Below are positions 1 to 7,042 of a stretch of DNA of 64,000 bases, piece by piece (within the stretch, counting starts at the first letter, position 1; every line of letters begins with the position of its first letter). Made by a program: the position numbers and the translations under genes. The DNA is from Sphingobacterium oryzagri (GTDB taxonomy: Bacteria > Bacteroidota > Bacteroidia > Sphingobacteriales > Sphingobacteriaceae). Below the pieces are notes generated by a model, which saw only the letters and a program-made list of their open reading frames with translations, had not been told where the DNA came from and searched no databases. The stretch lies in the NCBI RefSeq assembly GCF_028736175.1, contig NZ_CP117880.1, positions 2,170,001-2,234,000 on the forward strand, given 5' to 3'.

Positions 1-253
1 TGTATTCATCGTATGCAGCAAAAACTAACAAATGCGACGCATCCACGATTTGACTTTGGTTATAAGCTATCGGCTGTATTTTAGCTTTTAAAGCCGGATC
101 CGTAATCTCAATCACTCTAAAGGGGTGCAAGCCCGATGAAGTTGGCGCCAGGCGTGCGGCCTCGGTGATGTAATCTACTTTTGTTTGTTCTACGGCTACG
201 CCATTCATCTTTTTTGTAGCATAACGCCACTGTAAATCTTCTAATAAGCTCAT
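1..253 (-). CDS. Nitroreductase-family NAD(P)H-dependent oxidoreductase, C-terminus outside window
   Basis: The reverse strand reads from an ATG at 253 to the window edge without a stop, giving 84 codons that begin MSLLEDLQWRYATKKMNG. This N-terminus, followed by a TEAARLAPTSSGLHPFRV segment, is typical of NfsB-like nitroreductases, FMN enzymes that reduce nitroaromatics or quinones with NAD(P)H. The APTSSG stretch sits where the family contacts FMN. The start lies 2 bases after the stop of the TetR gene, so the two are almost certainly cotranscribed and the oxidoreductase is the likely target of that regulator. Only about 40 percent of a normal-length protein is visible, so the catalytic C-terminal part cannot be checked. 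Confidence 0.85.
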   Translation of the reverse strand, partial: MSLLEDLQWRYATKKMNGVAVEQTKVDYITEAARLAPTSSGLHPFRVIEITDPALKAKIQPIAYNQSQIVDASHLLVFAAYDEY

Positions 254-255
254 TT

Positions 256-861
256 TTATTTTTTATTAATTAAAGTAAACATAAAACTCTCTATGGCATC
301 CATGAACATGGGCGTAGGCTCGTCCGGAATCACATTATTGGATAACAGCTCTATCGAAATAAAACCATGAAGTGTCGACCAAAACGTTTTAAGCTTCAGA
401 TAGATATTAATATGTTGATGATCATGATCGTTAGCCAAATCTTCAATTGCACTGCGCATGATATCTGACATCCGCTTCATCTCCGCGACACTGTTTACCG
501 TTTCACAATGTGGTATGCCTAAACTATACATAATGCGGTAATGCGCGGTTTTGCTGGCTGCAAATCGCCAGTAACTAGCAGCAATGGCGCGAATGCGCTC
601 CTCATGCGGCACTGTTAATCCTGCAGGCGCTTCCAGGTCTTGTGTGAGTTTGTTAAAACCGTCTTTGATAAAATATTCCTGAATAGCCTCCTTGTTTTCA
701 AAATGCTTATAGATTACAGGCACACTATATTCTATTGCGTCGGCTATTCGACGAATGGAAAGCGCATGCCAGCCCTCCTGATCGATGATTTGCCAGGATG
801 CGGCAATAATTTGTTGCCGTATCGCTTCCTGTTGCCTTAATCTACGTTCGCTGATGCCCAT
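256..861 (-). CDS. TetR/AcrR-family transcriptional regulator (WHG-type C-terminal domain)
   Basis: 201 residues, normal TetR length. Residues about 12-58 form the DNA-binding helix-turn-helix (IIDQEGWHALSIRRIADAI followed by VPVIYKHFENKEAI). The C-terminal ligand domain carries FWSTLHGFISIELL, the signature of the WHG subgroup. It is the first gene of a two-gene operon with the nitroreductase, 2 bases apart. A nearly perfect 19-bp palindrome lies 16 bases upstream of the start and overlaps the predicted -7 element, which implies autorepression. The inducer is unknown. A redox-active or xenobiotic compound handled by the nitroreductase is a reasonable inference. Confidence 0.9.
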   Translation of the reverse strand: MGISERRLRQQEAIRQQIIAASWQIIDQEGWHALSIRRIADAIEYSVPVIYKHFENKEAIQEYFIKDGFNKLTQDLEAPAGLTVPHEERIRAIAASYWRFAASKTAHYRIMYSLGIPHCETVNSVAEMKRMSDIMRSAIEDLANDHDHQHINIYLKLKTFWSTLHGFISIELLSNNVIPDEPTPMFMDAIESFMFTLINKK

Positions 862-876
862 TCTTGTTTAAACATT

Positions 877-895
877 TTGTTAACAGTGTTAGCAA
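877..895. promoter_or_regulatory. Candidate TetR operator
   Basis: The sequence TTGTTAACAGTGTTAGCAA is a 19-bp palindrome around a central base with one mismatched pair (positions 4/16). Its size and symmetry fit a TetR dimer site. It overlaps the end of the -7 box of the TetR gene and lies between that gene and the divergent patatin gene, so it could also affect the latter. Confidence 0.6.
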
Positions 896-900
896 AAGTA
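893..900 (-). promoter_or_regulatory. -7 element of the TetR-nitroreductase operon
   Basis: Read on the reverse strand this is TACTTTTG, an exact match to the Bacteroidota -7 consensus TAnnTTTG, about 31 bases upstream of the TetR start. No clear TTG was found at the expected -33 distance. Three bases are shared with the operator palindrome, so repressor and sigma factor would compete here. Confidence 0.55.
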
Positions 901-988
901 ACTATATTATTTTTACGTGCTGTAGCGGATGAAAAAATCGACGAAAATCTGACATTTAGTGCTTCCGAATATTTGGTTATCTTTAGGC

Positions 989-1771
989 ATGCAAATCGTT
1001 CGAGATCAACGAAAGGTATCTTTGGTACTGGGCAGCGGTGGGGCCCGCGGCATTACGCATATTGGCGTTATTCAATATCTTGTCGAACAAGGATACGTGA
1101 TTGATGAAATTGTAGGATGTTCCATCGGAGCGCTGGTAGGCGCTGCATATGCCTGCGATCGCGTAGGGGAGCTAGGCGAATGGATGCGGACATTGACGAA
1201 AGCGCAAGTATTTCGATTGATGGATTTTTCCAATCCGCGCTACGGCTTGCTAAAAGGCGCCCGAATCTTGACGACATTGCATCAGGTTTTTGATGACGTG
1301 AATATTGAGGATCTTCCGCTGAAGTATACGGCGGTAGCGACAGATTTGGAGAAAGAAGAAGAGGTCTTGTTCTTTTCCGGTAGTATATATGATGCTATTC
1401 GCGCTTCTATTGCCATTCCTGGCGTATTTACGGGCGTGCATTATGCCGATCGTTTTCTGGTAGACGGTGGCGTGCTAAATCCGGTGCCGGTAAACCACGT
1501 TTCTAAAAAGGATAATATCGTCATCGCCGTCAATTTGGATGGTGTGCCTATGAAAGAAATAGGGATGACGGCGAAACTAAATCCCGTCGGCTTGTTGCAG
1601 GAATCGTACTACGCGATGCGCAGAAGATTAAGCACACTGAGTTTAGCTTGCTATCCACCGGATTATACCATCACTGTTCCGCATGATTCGGCTGGGATTT
1701 GGGATTTTCATCGGTCTAACGAACTGATCGATATGGGCTACAATTTGGCGCAGCAAGCCTTAAAAGCGTAA
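989..1771 (+). CDS. Patatin-like phospholipase family protein
   Basis: 260 residues from the ATG at 989 (an upstream in-frame GTG at 959 would add ten residues unlike the family). Visible patatin motifs: the oxyanion-hole loop GSGGARG near residue 18, the nucleophile elbow GCSIG near residue 47, and the dyad aspartate in DGGVLNPVPV near residue 161. These give a Ser-Asp catalytic dyad for lipid acyl hydrolysis. There is no signal peptide or outer-membrane barrel, so it is probably a cytoplasmic or membrane-associated RssA-like lipase. It is divergent from the TetR gene and convergent with the next hydrolase. The physiological lipid substrate cannot be told from sequence. Confidence 0.88.
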   Translation: MQIVRDQRKVSLVLGSGGARGITHIGVIQYLVEQGYVIDEIVGCSIGALVGAAYACDRVGELGEWMRTLTKAQVFRLMDFSNPRYGLLKGARILTTLHQVFDDVNIEDLPLKYTAVATDLEKEEEVLFFSGSIYDAIRASIAIPGVFTGVHYADRFLVDGGVLNPVPVNHVSKKDNIVIAVNLDGVPMKEIGMTAKLNPVGLLQESYYAMRRRLSTLSLACYPPDYTITVPHDSAGIWDFHRSNELIDMGYNLAQQALKA

Positions 1772-1884
1772 CCCACGTGTACTCGCTATTTTTCGTGCGC
1801 TTATTTGCTTATTCGGGCGAGTGCAAAAAACGGTTTTGCGCTCCCGTGTTTTCGACTCTTGCCGCTAAGGTTTGTGAGGTAGCA

Positions 1885-2709
1885 TTACAGCTCCTCAACA
1901 AACGCTAGAAGTAACCTGTTAAATTGTATTGGATCGTCCAAATTGGGCAAATGACCCGCATGTTCGATCTCTACAAAGTTGTTTGATGGAATCGCATCGG
2001 CCATATCTTGCATGTCCTGTTTTGCCGTAATCTTATCTTGTGCGCCGCGTAGTAGCAAGACGGGCACTGTTATCTGGTAAAGCGATTCGCTGGTATCGGT
2101 ACGCGAGGCGAGCGCAAGTAAGGTAGCGCAAATCGTGCTAATACTGTTTCTTCGAATACTTCTTTTTATCAGTTCGACTGTTTCTGGTTTGCCCTCCAAA
2201 GTTTGCGGCGCAAAAACATTTTCTACGAAACCGATCGCGAAAGGACGACGACCATGGTTGAGCACTGCCTGTATGCTGTCAAAACGCTTCTGTTTAGCGG
2301 CATTGCTATCGGCTTTGCTGTGCGTGTCACAGAGTACCAAGCCGACAATTTTTTCGGGAAACAATTCATAGGCGCGCAAGGCGATGTAGCCGCCCATGGA
2401 TATACCGCACAGAATCGCTTGATCGATCTCCAGTTTATCTAATAACACGCGTAAATCTTTCGCAAACACATCGATGGAAAAATAACCATGGCCAGCTGTG
2501 CTATTACCATGACCACGAATGTCTACAGCAACACCGGTAACGTCGTCTGGCAGCGCATCGAGTTGCTCGCGCCACATATTTTTATTGAAGGGAAACCCGT
2601 GAAGAAATATGATGGTTTTTGATGCTGTTGCCTTGCCTTTTTTAATATAGTACGAAATACTGATATCACCGATTCGAATTTTGTTGCTTTTTACTAAGCG
2701 TTCCGCCAT
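1885..2709 (-). CDS. Alpha/beta-fold hydrolase
   Basis: 274 residues. The oxyanion region HGFPFNKNMW is near residue 37, the strand with DIRGHGNS near 69, the nucleophile elbow GISMGG near residue 102, and the catalytic histidine in HAGHLPNLDDP near residue 251. A late aspartate in LLRGAQDKIT completes the triad. This arrangement matches 3-oxoadipate enol-lactonase/esterase-like hydrolases, but no catabolic neighbours are present to fix a substrate, so only the fold and a hydrolase role are supported. It is monocistronic: the next same-strand gene is far away and a tRNA promoter starts about 90 bases upstream on the other strand. Confidence 0.88.
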   Translation of the reverse strand: MAERLVKSNKIRIGDISISYYIKKGKATASKTIIFLHGFPFNKNMWREQLDALPDDVTGVAVDIRGHGNSTAGHGYFSIDVFAKDLRVLLDKLEIDQAILCGISMGGYIALRAYELFPEKIVGLVLCDTHSKADSNAAKQKRFDSIQAVLNHGRRPFAIGFVENVFAPQTLEGKPETVELIKRSIRRNSISTICATLLALASRTDTSESLYQITVPVLLLRGAQDKITAKQDMQDMADAIPSNNFVEIEHAGHLPNLDDPIQFNRLLLAFVEEL

Positions 2710-2799
2710 GTCATTAAAATTTATTCTAAATGTAATTATTTTTTAATCAACAATATATGTACCATAGATACTTTATTTAGTGGTTTTTTCGAAAAATAG

Positions 2800-2830
2800 T
2801 TTGGAAAAAAGGAAAAAGTACCGATATTTG
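2800..2830 (+). promoter_or_regulatory. Promoter of tRNA-Arg copy 1
   Basis: TTTG at 2800-2803, a 19-base spacer, then GATATTTG at 2823-2830, one mismatch from TAnnTTTG. The tRNA starts 45 bases downstream. The same arrangement, with the same 19-base spacer and a following GCATCACC, occurs before the second copy at 6819-6849. Confidence 0.6.
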
Positions 2831-2840
2831 CATCACCGAA

Positions 2841-2861
2841 ATCAACAAGCACGTTGTTGAT
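2841..2861 (+). other. Perfect stem-loop in tRNA leader
   Basis: ATCAACAA, loop GCACG, TTGTTGAT: an 8-bp perfect stem between the promoter and the mature tRNA, possibly part of the 5' leader removed by RNase P. It is absent from the second tRNA copy. Confidence 0.45.
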
Positions 2862-2875
2862 GACTTAAAAAGACT

Positions 2876-2949
2876 GCGCTCATAGCTTAATTGGATAGAG
2901 CACCTGACTACGGATCAGGAGGTTAGGGGTTCGACTCCCTTTGAGCGCA
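2876..2949 (+). tRNA. tRNA-Arg (anticodon ACG), copy 1
   Basis: A 74-base cloverleaf. The acceptor stem GCGCTCA pairs with TGAGCGC, followed by discriminator A. The D-arm contains AGCTTAATTGGATAGAGC. The anticodon stem CCTGA/TCAGG encloses loop CTACGGA with anticodon ACG (read as ICG), and the T-arm is GGGTTCGACTCCC. CCA is not encoded. It decodes CGN arginine codons. It is identical over its full length to the copy at 6896-6969. It is followed by a T-rich stretch without a clear hairpin. Confidence 0.95.
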
Positions 2950-3100
2950 CTTTTTCTTTTATTTCTCCTTATTTTTCATCGCTATTTCTTCAATAACACC
3001 CAATTTTTTTAAATAGGTGGTTTTTTATTTTTAGCGCAAGCTGGAAACTGTTTTTGAAGCAGGTGTCTTCCTTTTTTCGTTGCTATTTGTATTAGCGGGT

Positions 3101-3424
3101 CTACCTGTTTTCATATTCTCTTTCCCAGTTCTCCAAAAGCCTTAAGATAGGCAGCAGTGCAAGACCTTTTTCGGTAAGCTTGTATTCAACCCGTGGCGGC
3201 ATCTCTTTAAATTCTTCGCGTATCAGCAACGCATCTTCTTCCATTTCCCGTAATTGATCGGTCAGTACTTTGCGCGAGATAATGGAAATCTGCAATGCAA
3301 TTTCCCCAAACCGAAGACAACGATCGGCTAATACCATGACGATAACAGGTTTCCATTTATTGCCGAGTGTAGACATCGCTTTGCCCAATGGGCAGCGATG
3401 GGTATCTTTTTTGTGCTTGTCCAT
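3101..3424 (-). CDS. HxlR-family winged-helix transcriptional regulator
   Basis: 107 residues, the normal HxlR size. It has the family opening CPLGKAMSTLGNKWKPVIV, the recognition region RFGEIALQISIISRKVLTDQL, and the wing PRVEYKLTEKG near residue 82. A single cysteine in the N-terminal CPLG motif sits where thiol-sensing members (YodB/QorR type) carry their reactive cysteine. It is divergent from an old yellow enzyme gene, the classic arrangement in which an HxlR protein represses an oxidoreductase in response to quinones or electrophiles. A dyad in the shared intergenic region is a candidate site. Confidence 0.92.
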   Translation of the reverse strand: MDKHKKDTHRCPLGKAMSTLGNKWKPVIVMVLADRCLRFGEIALQISIISRKVLTDQLREMEEDALLIREEFKEMPPRVEYKLTEKGLALLPILRLLENWEREYENR

Positions 3425-3510
3425 AGCCGTGTCTCCTGTTTTAGTGCGTGCTGAAATGTCAAAGTTAACACATTTTTTATTGTTATAGGAACAAAAGGGA
3501 ACTATTATTA

Positions 3511-3525
3511 GTTACTTTGTGTAAC
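3511..3525. promoter_or_regulatory. Candidate HxlR operator
   Basis: GTTACTTTGTGTAAC is a perfect 5-bp inverted repeat around TTTGT, 32 bases upstream of the oxidoreductase start and in the divergent region with the HxlR gene. It resembles the TAC-rich/GTA dyads known for YodB-type HxlR repressors. The assignment is by position and symmetry only. Confidence 0.45.
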
Positions 3526-3556
3526 ATTTGTTAAAACACATTTAAAATAAGATTAT

Positions 3557-4618
3557 ATGAACGTAGACGTATTATTTAATCCGTTTTCTTACAAAAAATT
3601 ACTGTTGAAAAACAGAATTGTTATGGCGCCCATGACCCGTGCACAATCTGCTGCGGGCATACCTACCGACGAAATTGCCCAATATTACGCAAGAAGAGCC
3701 GGTGCCGATGTGGGTTTGATTTTATCGGAAGGTACGGTAATAGACCGGCCGGCTTCTAAAAATATGCTAAATATACCTGACTTTTATGGTACGGAGGCAT
3801 TGCAGGGCTGGAAGACAGTGATCGATGGTGTGCATGAACAAGGTGGAAAGATGGCGCCACAAATATGGCACGTTGGTGATACGCGAAGTTCGGAAGAATA
3901 TCCTACGGTGCCTATGGAAGCCGCTGCTACCATGCGTCTGGAAGATATCCAGGATACCATTGCGAAGTTTGCTGCCTCGGCCAAAGCTGCGCGAGATTTG
4001 GGTTTTGACGCGTTAGAGATTCACGGCGCACATGGTTATCTTATCGATCAGTTTTTCTGGGAAGTGACCAATACGCGTTCTGACGAATATGGTGGGAAAA
4101 CGATAAAAGAGCGTAGCCGTTTTGCGATCGATGTGGTCAAGGCCATTCGCAAGGCTGTAGGCGAAGATTTTACGATCATCATGCGTTTATCACAGTGGAA
4201 ACAACAGGACTACACGAGTCGCTTAGCTGGCTCGCCTACAGAAATGGAAGATTGGCTTTTACCGTTGAAAGAAGCGGGAGTTGATATTTTTCATTGTTCG
4301 CAACGTCGATTTTGGGAACCAGAGTTTGATGGGTCTGACTTAAATTTTGCAGGCTGGGCAAAGAAAATCACCGGACAGCCGACAATCACCGTTGGCTCCG
4401 TCGGTTTACAGGCTGATTTTATGAGTTCGTTTGCAGGGCAGGGCAGTGTGAAAACTGATTTAAACGAGTTAATTCGTCGATTAGAGCGCGAAGATTTTGA
4501 CTTGGTTGCTGTAGGCAGAGCGTTATTAAGCGACTATGCTTGGGTTACGAAAGTGAAAGAAGGGCGCACGGCGGAGATTGCGGACTTTTCGGCCGACAGT
4601 TTAGCTGTATTATACTAA
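3557..4618 (+). CDS. Old yellow enzyme family NADH:flavin oxidoreductase (alkene reductase)
   Basis: 353 residues forming one FMN-binding TIM barrel. Visible family motifs: LKNRIVMAPMTR near residue 17, QIWHVG near residue 102, the substrate-binding HGAHGYLIDQFFW near residue 155, SDEYGG near residue 175, and the C-terminal phosphate-binding DFDLVAVGRALLSD. Such enzymes reduce the C=C bond of alpha,beta-unsaturated aldehydes, ketones and quinones with NAD(P)H and help detoxify electrophiles. The start ATG follows an A-rich leader. The divergent HxlR regulator is the likely controller. The gene is followed within 170 bases by an IS element, which may have displaced whatever originally lay downstream. 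Confidence 0.9.
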   Translation: MNVDVLFNPFSYKKLLLKNRIVMAPMTRAQSAAGIPTDEIAQYYARRAGADVGLILSEGTVIDRPASKNMLNIPDFYGTEALQGWKTVIDGVHEQGGKMAPQIWHVGDTRSSEEYPTVPMEAAATMRLEDIQDTIAKFAASAKAARDLGFDALEIHGAHGYLIDQFFWEVTNTRSDEYGGKTIKERSRFAIDVVKAIRKAVGEDFTIIMRLSQWKQQDYTSRLAGSPTEMEDWLLPLKEAGVDIFHCSQRRFWEPEFDGSDLNFAGWAKKITGQPTITVGSVGLQADFMSSFAGQGSVKTDLNELIRRLEREDFDLVAVGRALLSDYAWVTKVKEGRTAEIADFSADSLAVLY

Positions 4619-4784
4619 AAGCCGTACAGGATGCTTGGCTGTTTTTCTTTTGTAGATTGACAATCGGTAATCGCGTTTTAGAAGAATGGCGAGCGTCGGT
4701 ATAACGCCGATGCCCGCCATTGTTTTCACTCCCCGGGTATCATAAGCAAATGATATAACTAAATCTAATGATATAGATAGGTTT

Positions 4785-4812
4785 AAGAAGGTGTCTAAAA
4801 AGGCACCTTCTT
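4785..4812. repeat. Stem-loop at left IS end
   Basis: AAGAAGGTG (4785-4793) and CACCTTCTT (4804-4812) form a perfect 9-bp stem around a 10-base loop that contains the IR core. It may be a transposase-recognition or transcript 3'-end structure. It has no T-tract on the transposase strand. Confidence 0.5.
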
Positions 4813-4858
4813 CTGTTTTTACAGTTTTTTCGCTTCGATACATTTTTCGTTTCCAATA

Positions 4859-6484
4859 TTAGGCTGCAAGTCGATATATCGTACTTTTTACCCTTTCCAG
4901 ACCTATATTTATCGCTGGTAGGGAGCTTTTGCCATCAGGATTGCCAATCAAAGCCCTGTTTTTCCACTTTCTTGCCCATTTTCTTAGGTTATGAGCAATG
5001 GCCATCAAACCGAACTCCACGGCAACTTTCTCCAATCCTTTCATACTGAACCGGGTAAACTTGTTATTGCTTTTCATCTGTCCAAATACAGCTTCAACTT
5101 CTACGGGTCGCTTACTTCGATGATAGAGCCCTTGTTCTGACAACAGCAATTCCCGAGCTTTAGCCCTGAGCTGGGTAAGTCGGTGGTTCACTTCAATCAG
5201 ACGATTACCTTGAGCTTTATGGCACTGTCCGCGCATCGGGCAACCTTCACATCGCTGAGCTTGATAGCAACTCACTTGTGCAGCATATCCGTTGGTGCTG
5301 AATCGAGTCGCATGGCCTATAAAGCTAAGCTTCTGTCCTGCTGGACATATATAAAAGTCCTCCTGCTGGTTGTAATACAAGTTTTGCACCGAAAAAGGAT
5401 CCTGCCTGTGTTTACGCTTTTGCTCCGTATGAAAGTAATTGTACTTGACAAAAGCGGTTATCCCTTTTCTTTCCATCAGCTCATAGTTTTGCTCGCTACC
5501 ATATCCGGCATCCGCTACAATTGATTCACTTTGCTTTCCGTAATGAGATTCAAAGCTTTCCAGATGTCCCGGTAAGGTTGTGGTGTCTGCGGTCGTTTGG
5601 TGGATACTGTAGTGGGTGATGAACTGCTCTTCGGTACTGATTTGTGTATTGTAGGCCGGTTTGAGCTGACCGTTTTTCATGTGATCTTCTTTCATCCGCA
5701 TAAAAACAGCATCCGTATCTGTTTTACTATAACTATTGCGATCCCCTAGTATTTCCAGTTGTTGTTCATATTTTTCCAATCGCGGTAAATAGTCTTCTTC
5801 AAGTTTCTTGAGCTGCTTATCGGTAGACTTACTGCCCGCTCTGAGCTTGGCATTTATCGTTTTGATTCTTTCCTTCAATCCTGCACTATCGATTGCCTTA
5901 CTAATTTCTTGATTGCCTAAGGAAGATTGATCTTCGGTTATCTGCGCGTCAATCGAGGAAAGTACAGCAGCGATGTTGGCTTCCAGTTTTAACTTGTTCT
6001 TCTGGATAGATTTCTTCCAAACAAATGTGTAGCGACCCGCTGCCGATTCGATCTTGGTGCCATCTACATACTGAACGTGCAAACTGACGTACTCCAGTTC
6101 ATGCAACATCCGAACGATGCTGGCAAATAGATCCTGTATTTGACCTTTAAGACGTTTAGCTCGAAAATAATTGATCGTGCGATAATCAGGCGTACTGTTT
6201 CCTGAAAGCCACATGAAATGGATGTTCTCCTGCAAGGCGCGTTCGATCTTTCGACATGAATAGATATTGCTTAGATAAGCGTAGAATAAAACTTTAAGAA
6301 GCATCCTGGGATGGAAACTCGTCGTACCTCCGCCTTTATATTGACTGATCAGATGCGCGATATCCAGTTGATCAACAACCTGATTAACCAATCGAACGGG
6401 ATGGTTTAATGGAATACGATCCAAAATATTTTCAGGAAATAGGACCGGACTATTGGATGGAAGGGCTTTAAATTGTACTTTCAT
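4859..6484 (-). CDS. IS1182-family DDE transposase
   Basis: 541 residues from the ATG at 6484. An upstream in-frame TTG at 6514 lies inside a hairpin and is unlikely to be used. The N-terminal InsH-like domain (about residues 10-110) includes FHPRMLLKVLFYAYLSNIYS. A helical insertion spans about 155-270. Proposed catalytic acids: D in VDGTKIES near 139, D in VADAGYGS near 324, and E in VEVEAVFGQMKS near 464. A cysteine cluster (CPAG, CYQAQRCEGCP, QCHK, residues about 385-430) is the zinc-like knuckle typical of this family. It ends with the usual MAIAHNLRKW helix. The frame is intact with no internal stop. Confidence 0.93.
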   Translation of the reverse strand: MKVQFKALPSNSPVLFPENILDRIPLNHPVRLVNQVVDQLDIAHLISQYKGGGTTSFHPRMLLKVLFYAYLSNIYSCRKIERALQENIHFMWLSGNSTPDYRTINYFRAKRLKGQIQDLFASIVRMLHELEYVSLHVQYVDGTKIESAAGRYTFVWKKSIQKNKLKLEANIAAVLSSIDAQITEDQSSLGNQEISKAIDSAGLKERIKTINAKLRAGSKSTDKQLKKLEEDYLPRLEKYEQQLEILGDRNSYSKTDTDAVFMRMKEDHMKNGQLKPAYNTQISTEEQFITHYSIHQTTADTTTLPGHLESFESHYGKQSESIVADAGYGSEQNYELMERKGITAFVKYNYFHTEQKRKHRQDPFSVQNLYYNQQEDFYICPAGQKLSFIGHATRFSTNGYAAQVSCYQAQRCEGCPMRGQCHKAQGNRLIEVNHRLTQLRAKARELLLSEQGLYHRSKRPVEVEAVFGQMKSNNKFTRFSMKGLEKVAVEFGLMAIAHNLRKWARKWKNRALIGNPDGKSSLPAINIGLERVKSTIYRLAA

Positions 6485-6501
6485 ATCGTTTTTTGGGTGC
6501 A

Positions 6502-6524
6502 CCTTAAGATACAAAATCTTAAGG
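6502..6524. promoter_or_regulatory. Hairpin in transposase mRNA leader
   Basis: CCTTAAGAT (6502-6510), loop ACAAA, ATCTTAAGG (6516-6524): a perfect 9-bp stem ending 17 bases upstream of the transposase ATG. In read-through transcripts it would cover the ribosome landing region, a known way for insertion sequences to avoid activation from outside promoters. Its role here is inferred from position. Confidence 0.5.
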
Positions 6525-6538
6525 ACAAAAAACAGAAA

Positions 6539-6574
6539 AACCCCGCCATTTTTTATGACGGGGTTCTTTTTTTT
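6539..6574. terminator. Bidirectional terminator inside right IS end
   Basis: AACCCCG-C-CAT pairs with ATG-A-CGGGGTT (6539-6565, one C/A mismatch). It is followed by eight Ts on the plus strand and by a T-rich tract on the minus strand. It lies between the right inverted repeat and the transposase, so it would stop transcription entering the element from the right. Confidence 0.7.
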
Positions 6575-6818
6575 AATAGACCTTTTTAGACGGCCTCTTT
6601 AGTAAATAGGTATTTTGAACAATGCACGCGATCTACTGCTGGTTACGGCGATCAATGCATGCTGATCAACGTATTTTTGCAAAGCTTCAGCTTGGTTGTT
6701 TAGCCGAGATCGAAGCGCTCGCAGCGAAAAATAAGCGCGGCAAACGGCGATGCTTAAATTTTCATGGCTTGATAGGGAGCCTGTTAGCCCTGTTGTGCAC
6801 TAAAAAGTTGAAAAAAAA

Positions 6819-6849
6819 TTTGTAGAAAAAAACCAAATATCTATATTTG
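6819..6849 (+). promoter_or_regulatory. Promoter of tRNA-Arg copy 2
   Basis: TTTG at 6819-6822, a 19-base spacer, and TATATTTG at 6842-6849, a perfect TAnnTTTG. The following GCATCACC is shared with copy 1. The tRNA begins 46 bases downstream. Confidence 0.7.
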
Positions 6850-6895
6850 CATCACCAAAACGGAACGGGCATATGTCAAGGATGGGATGGTTGCC

Positions 6896-6969
6896 GCGCT
6901 CATAGCTTAATTGGATAGAGCACCTGACTACGGATCAGGAGGTTAGGGGTTCGACTCCCTTTGAGCGCA
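6896..6969 (+). tRNA. tRNA-Arg (anticodon ACG), copy 2
   Basis: Identical base for base to the tRNA at 2876-2949: same 7-bp acceptor stem, anticodon loop CTACGGA, T-arm and discriminator A. The leader between promoter and tRNA has diverged apart from the promoter-proximal GCATCACC. The copy has its own promoter and terminator, so it is a stand-alone functional gene. Confidence 0.95.
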
Positions 6970-6980
6970 CTTAGTACACG

Positions 6981-7014
6981 AAGCCTAATTCTCTATTGGA
7001 TTAGGCTTTTTTTT
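6981..7014 (+). terminator. Terminator after tRNA-Arg copy 2
   Basis: AAGCCTAAT (6981-6989) pairs perfectly with ATTAGGCTT (7000-7008), followed by a run of Ts. It separates the tRNA transcript from adk. Confidence 0.85.
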
Positions 7015-7042
7015 CGAACATAGAACAAAAACACGACAATTT

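Larger units (their letters stand above)
4785..6599 (-). mobile_element. IS1182-family insertion sequence
   Basis: About 1.8 kb, bounded by imperfect terminal inverted repeats that match at 16 of 19 positions: 4785-4803 (AAGAAGGTGTCTAAAAAGG) and the complement of 6581-6599 (AAGAGGCCGTCTAAAAAGG). The shared core is GTCTAAAAAGG. It carries one transposase gene with both ends intact, so the copy may be active. TTTA occurs just outside each end (4782-4785 and 6598-6601) and could be a 4-bp target duplication, but the exact ends are uncertain by a base or two. It lies between the oxidoreductase gene and the second tRNA-Arg. Confidence 0.85.

Noticed and set aside
959..988. GTG at 959 as start of the patatin-like gene
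   Set aside because: It adds ten residues unlike the family before the conserved region; the ATG at 989 leaves a normal-length N-terminus.
4610..4843. 77-codon minus-strand frame before the IS
   Set aside because: It runs across the IS inverted repeat and the intergenic hairpin. No recognisable family, and the composition does not fit neighbouring genes.
5183..5524. 113-codon open frame on the plus strand
   Set aside because: It lies entirely antisense to the intact IS1182 transposase and has no family resemblance; a shadow of the real gene.
6622..6825. 67-codon open frame between the IS and tRNA copy 2
   Set aside because: Basic, repetitive composition and no homology pattern. It ends inside the tRNA promoter region, so it is probably noncoding.
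2876..6969. Integrative island with attachment sites at the two tRNA genes
   Set aside because: No integrase, conjugation or phage gene lies between the copies and the leaders differ. Duplication is equally likely, so no island is annotated; the idea is kept as a finding to test.
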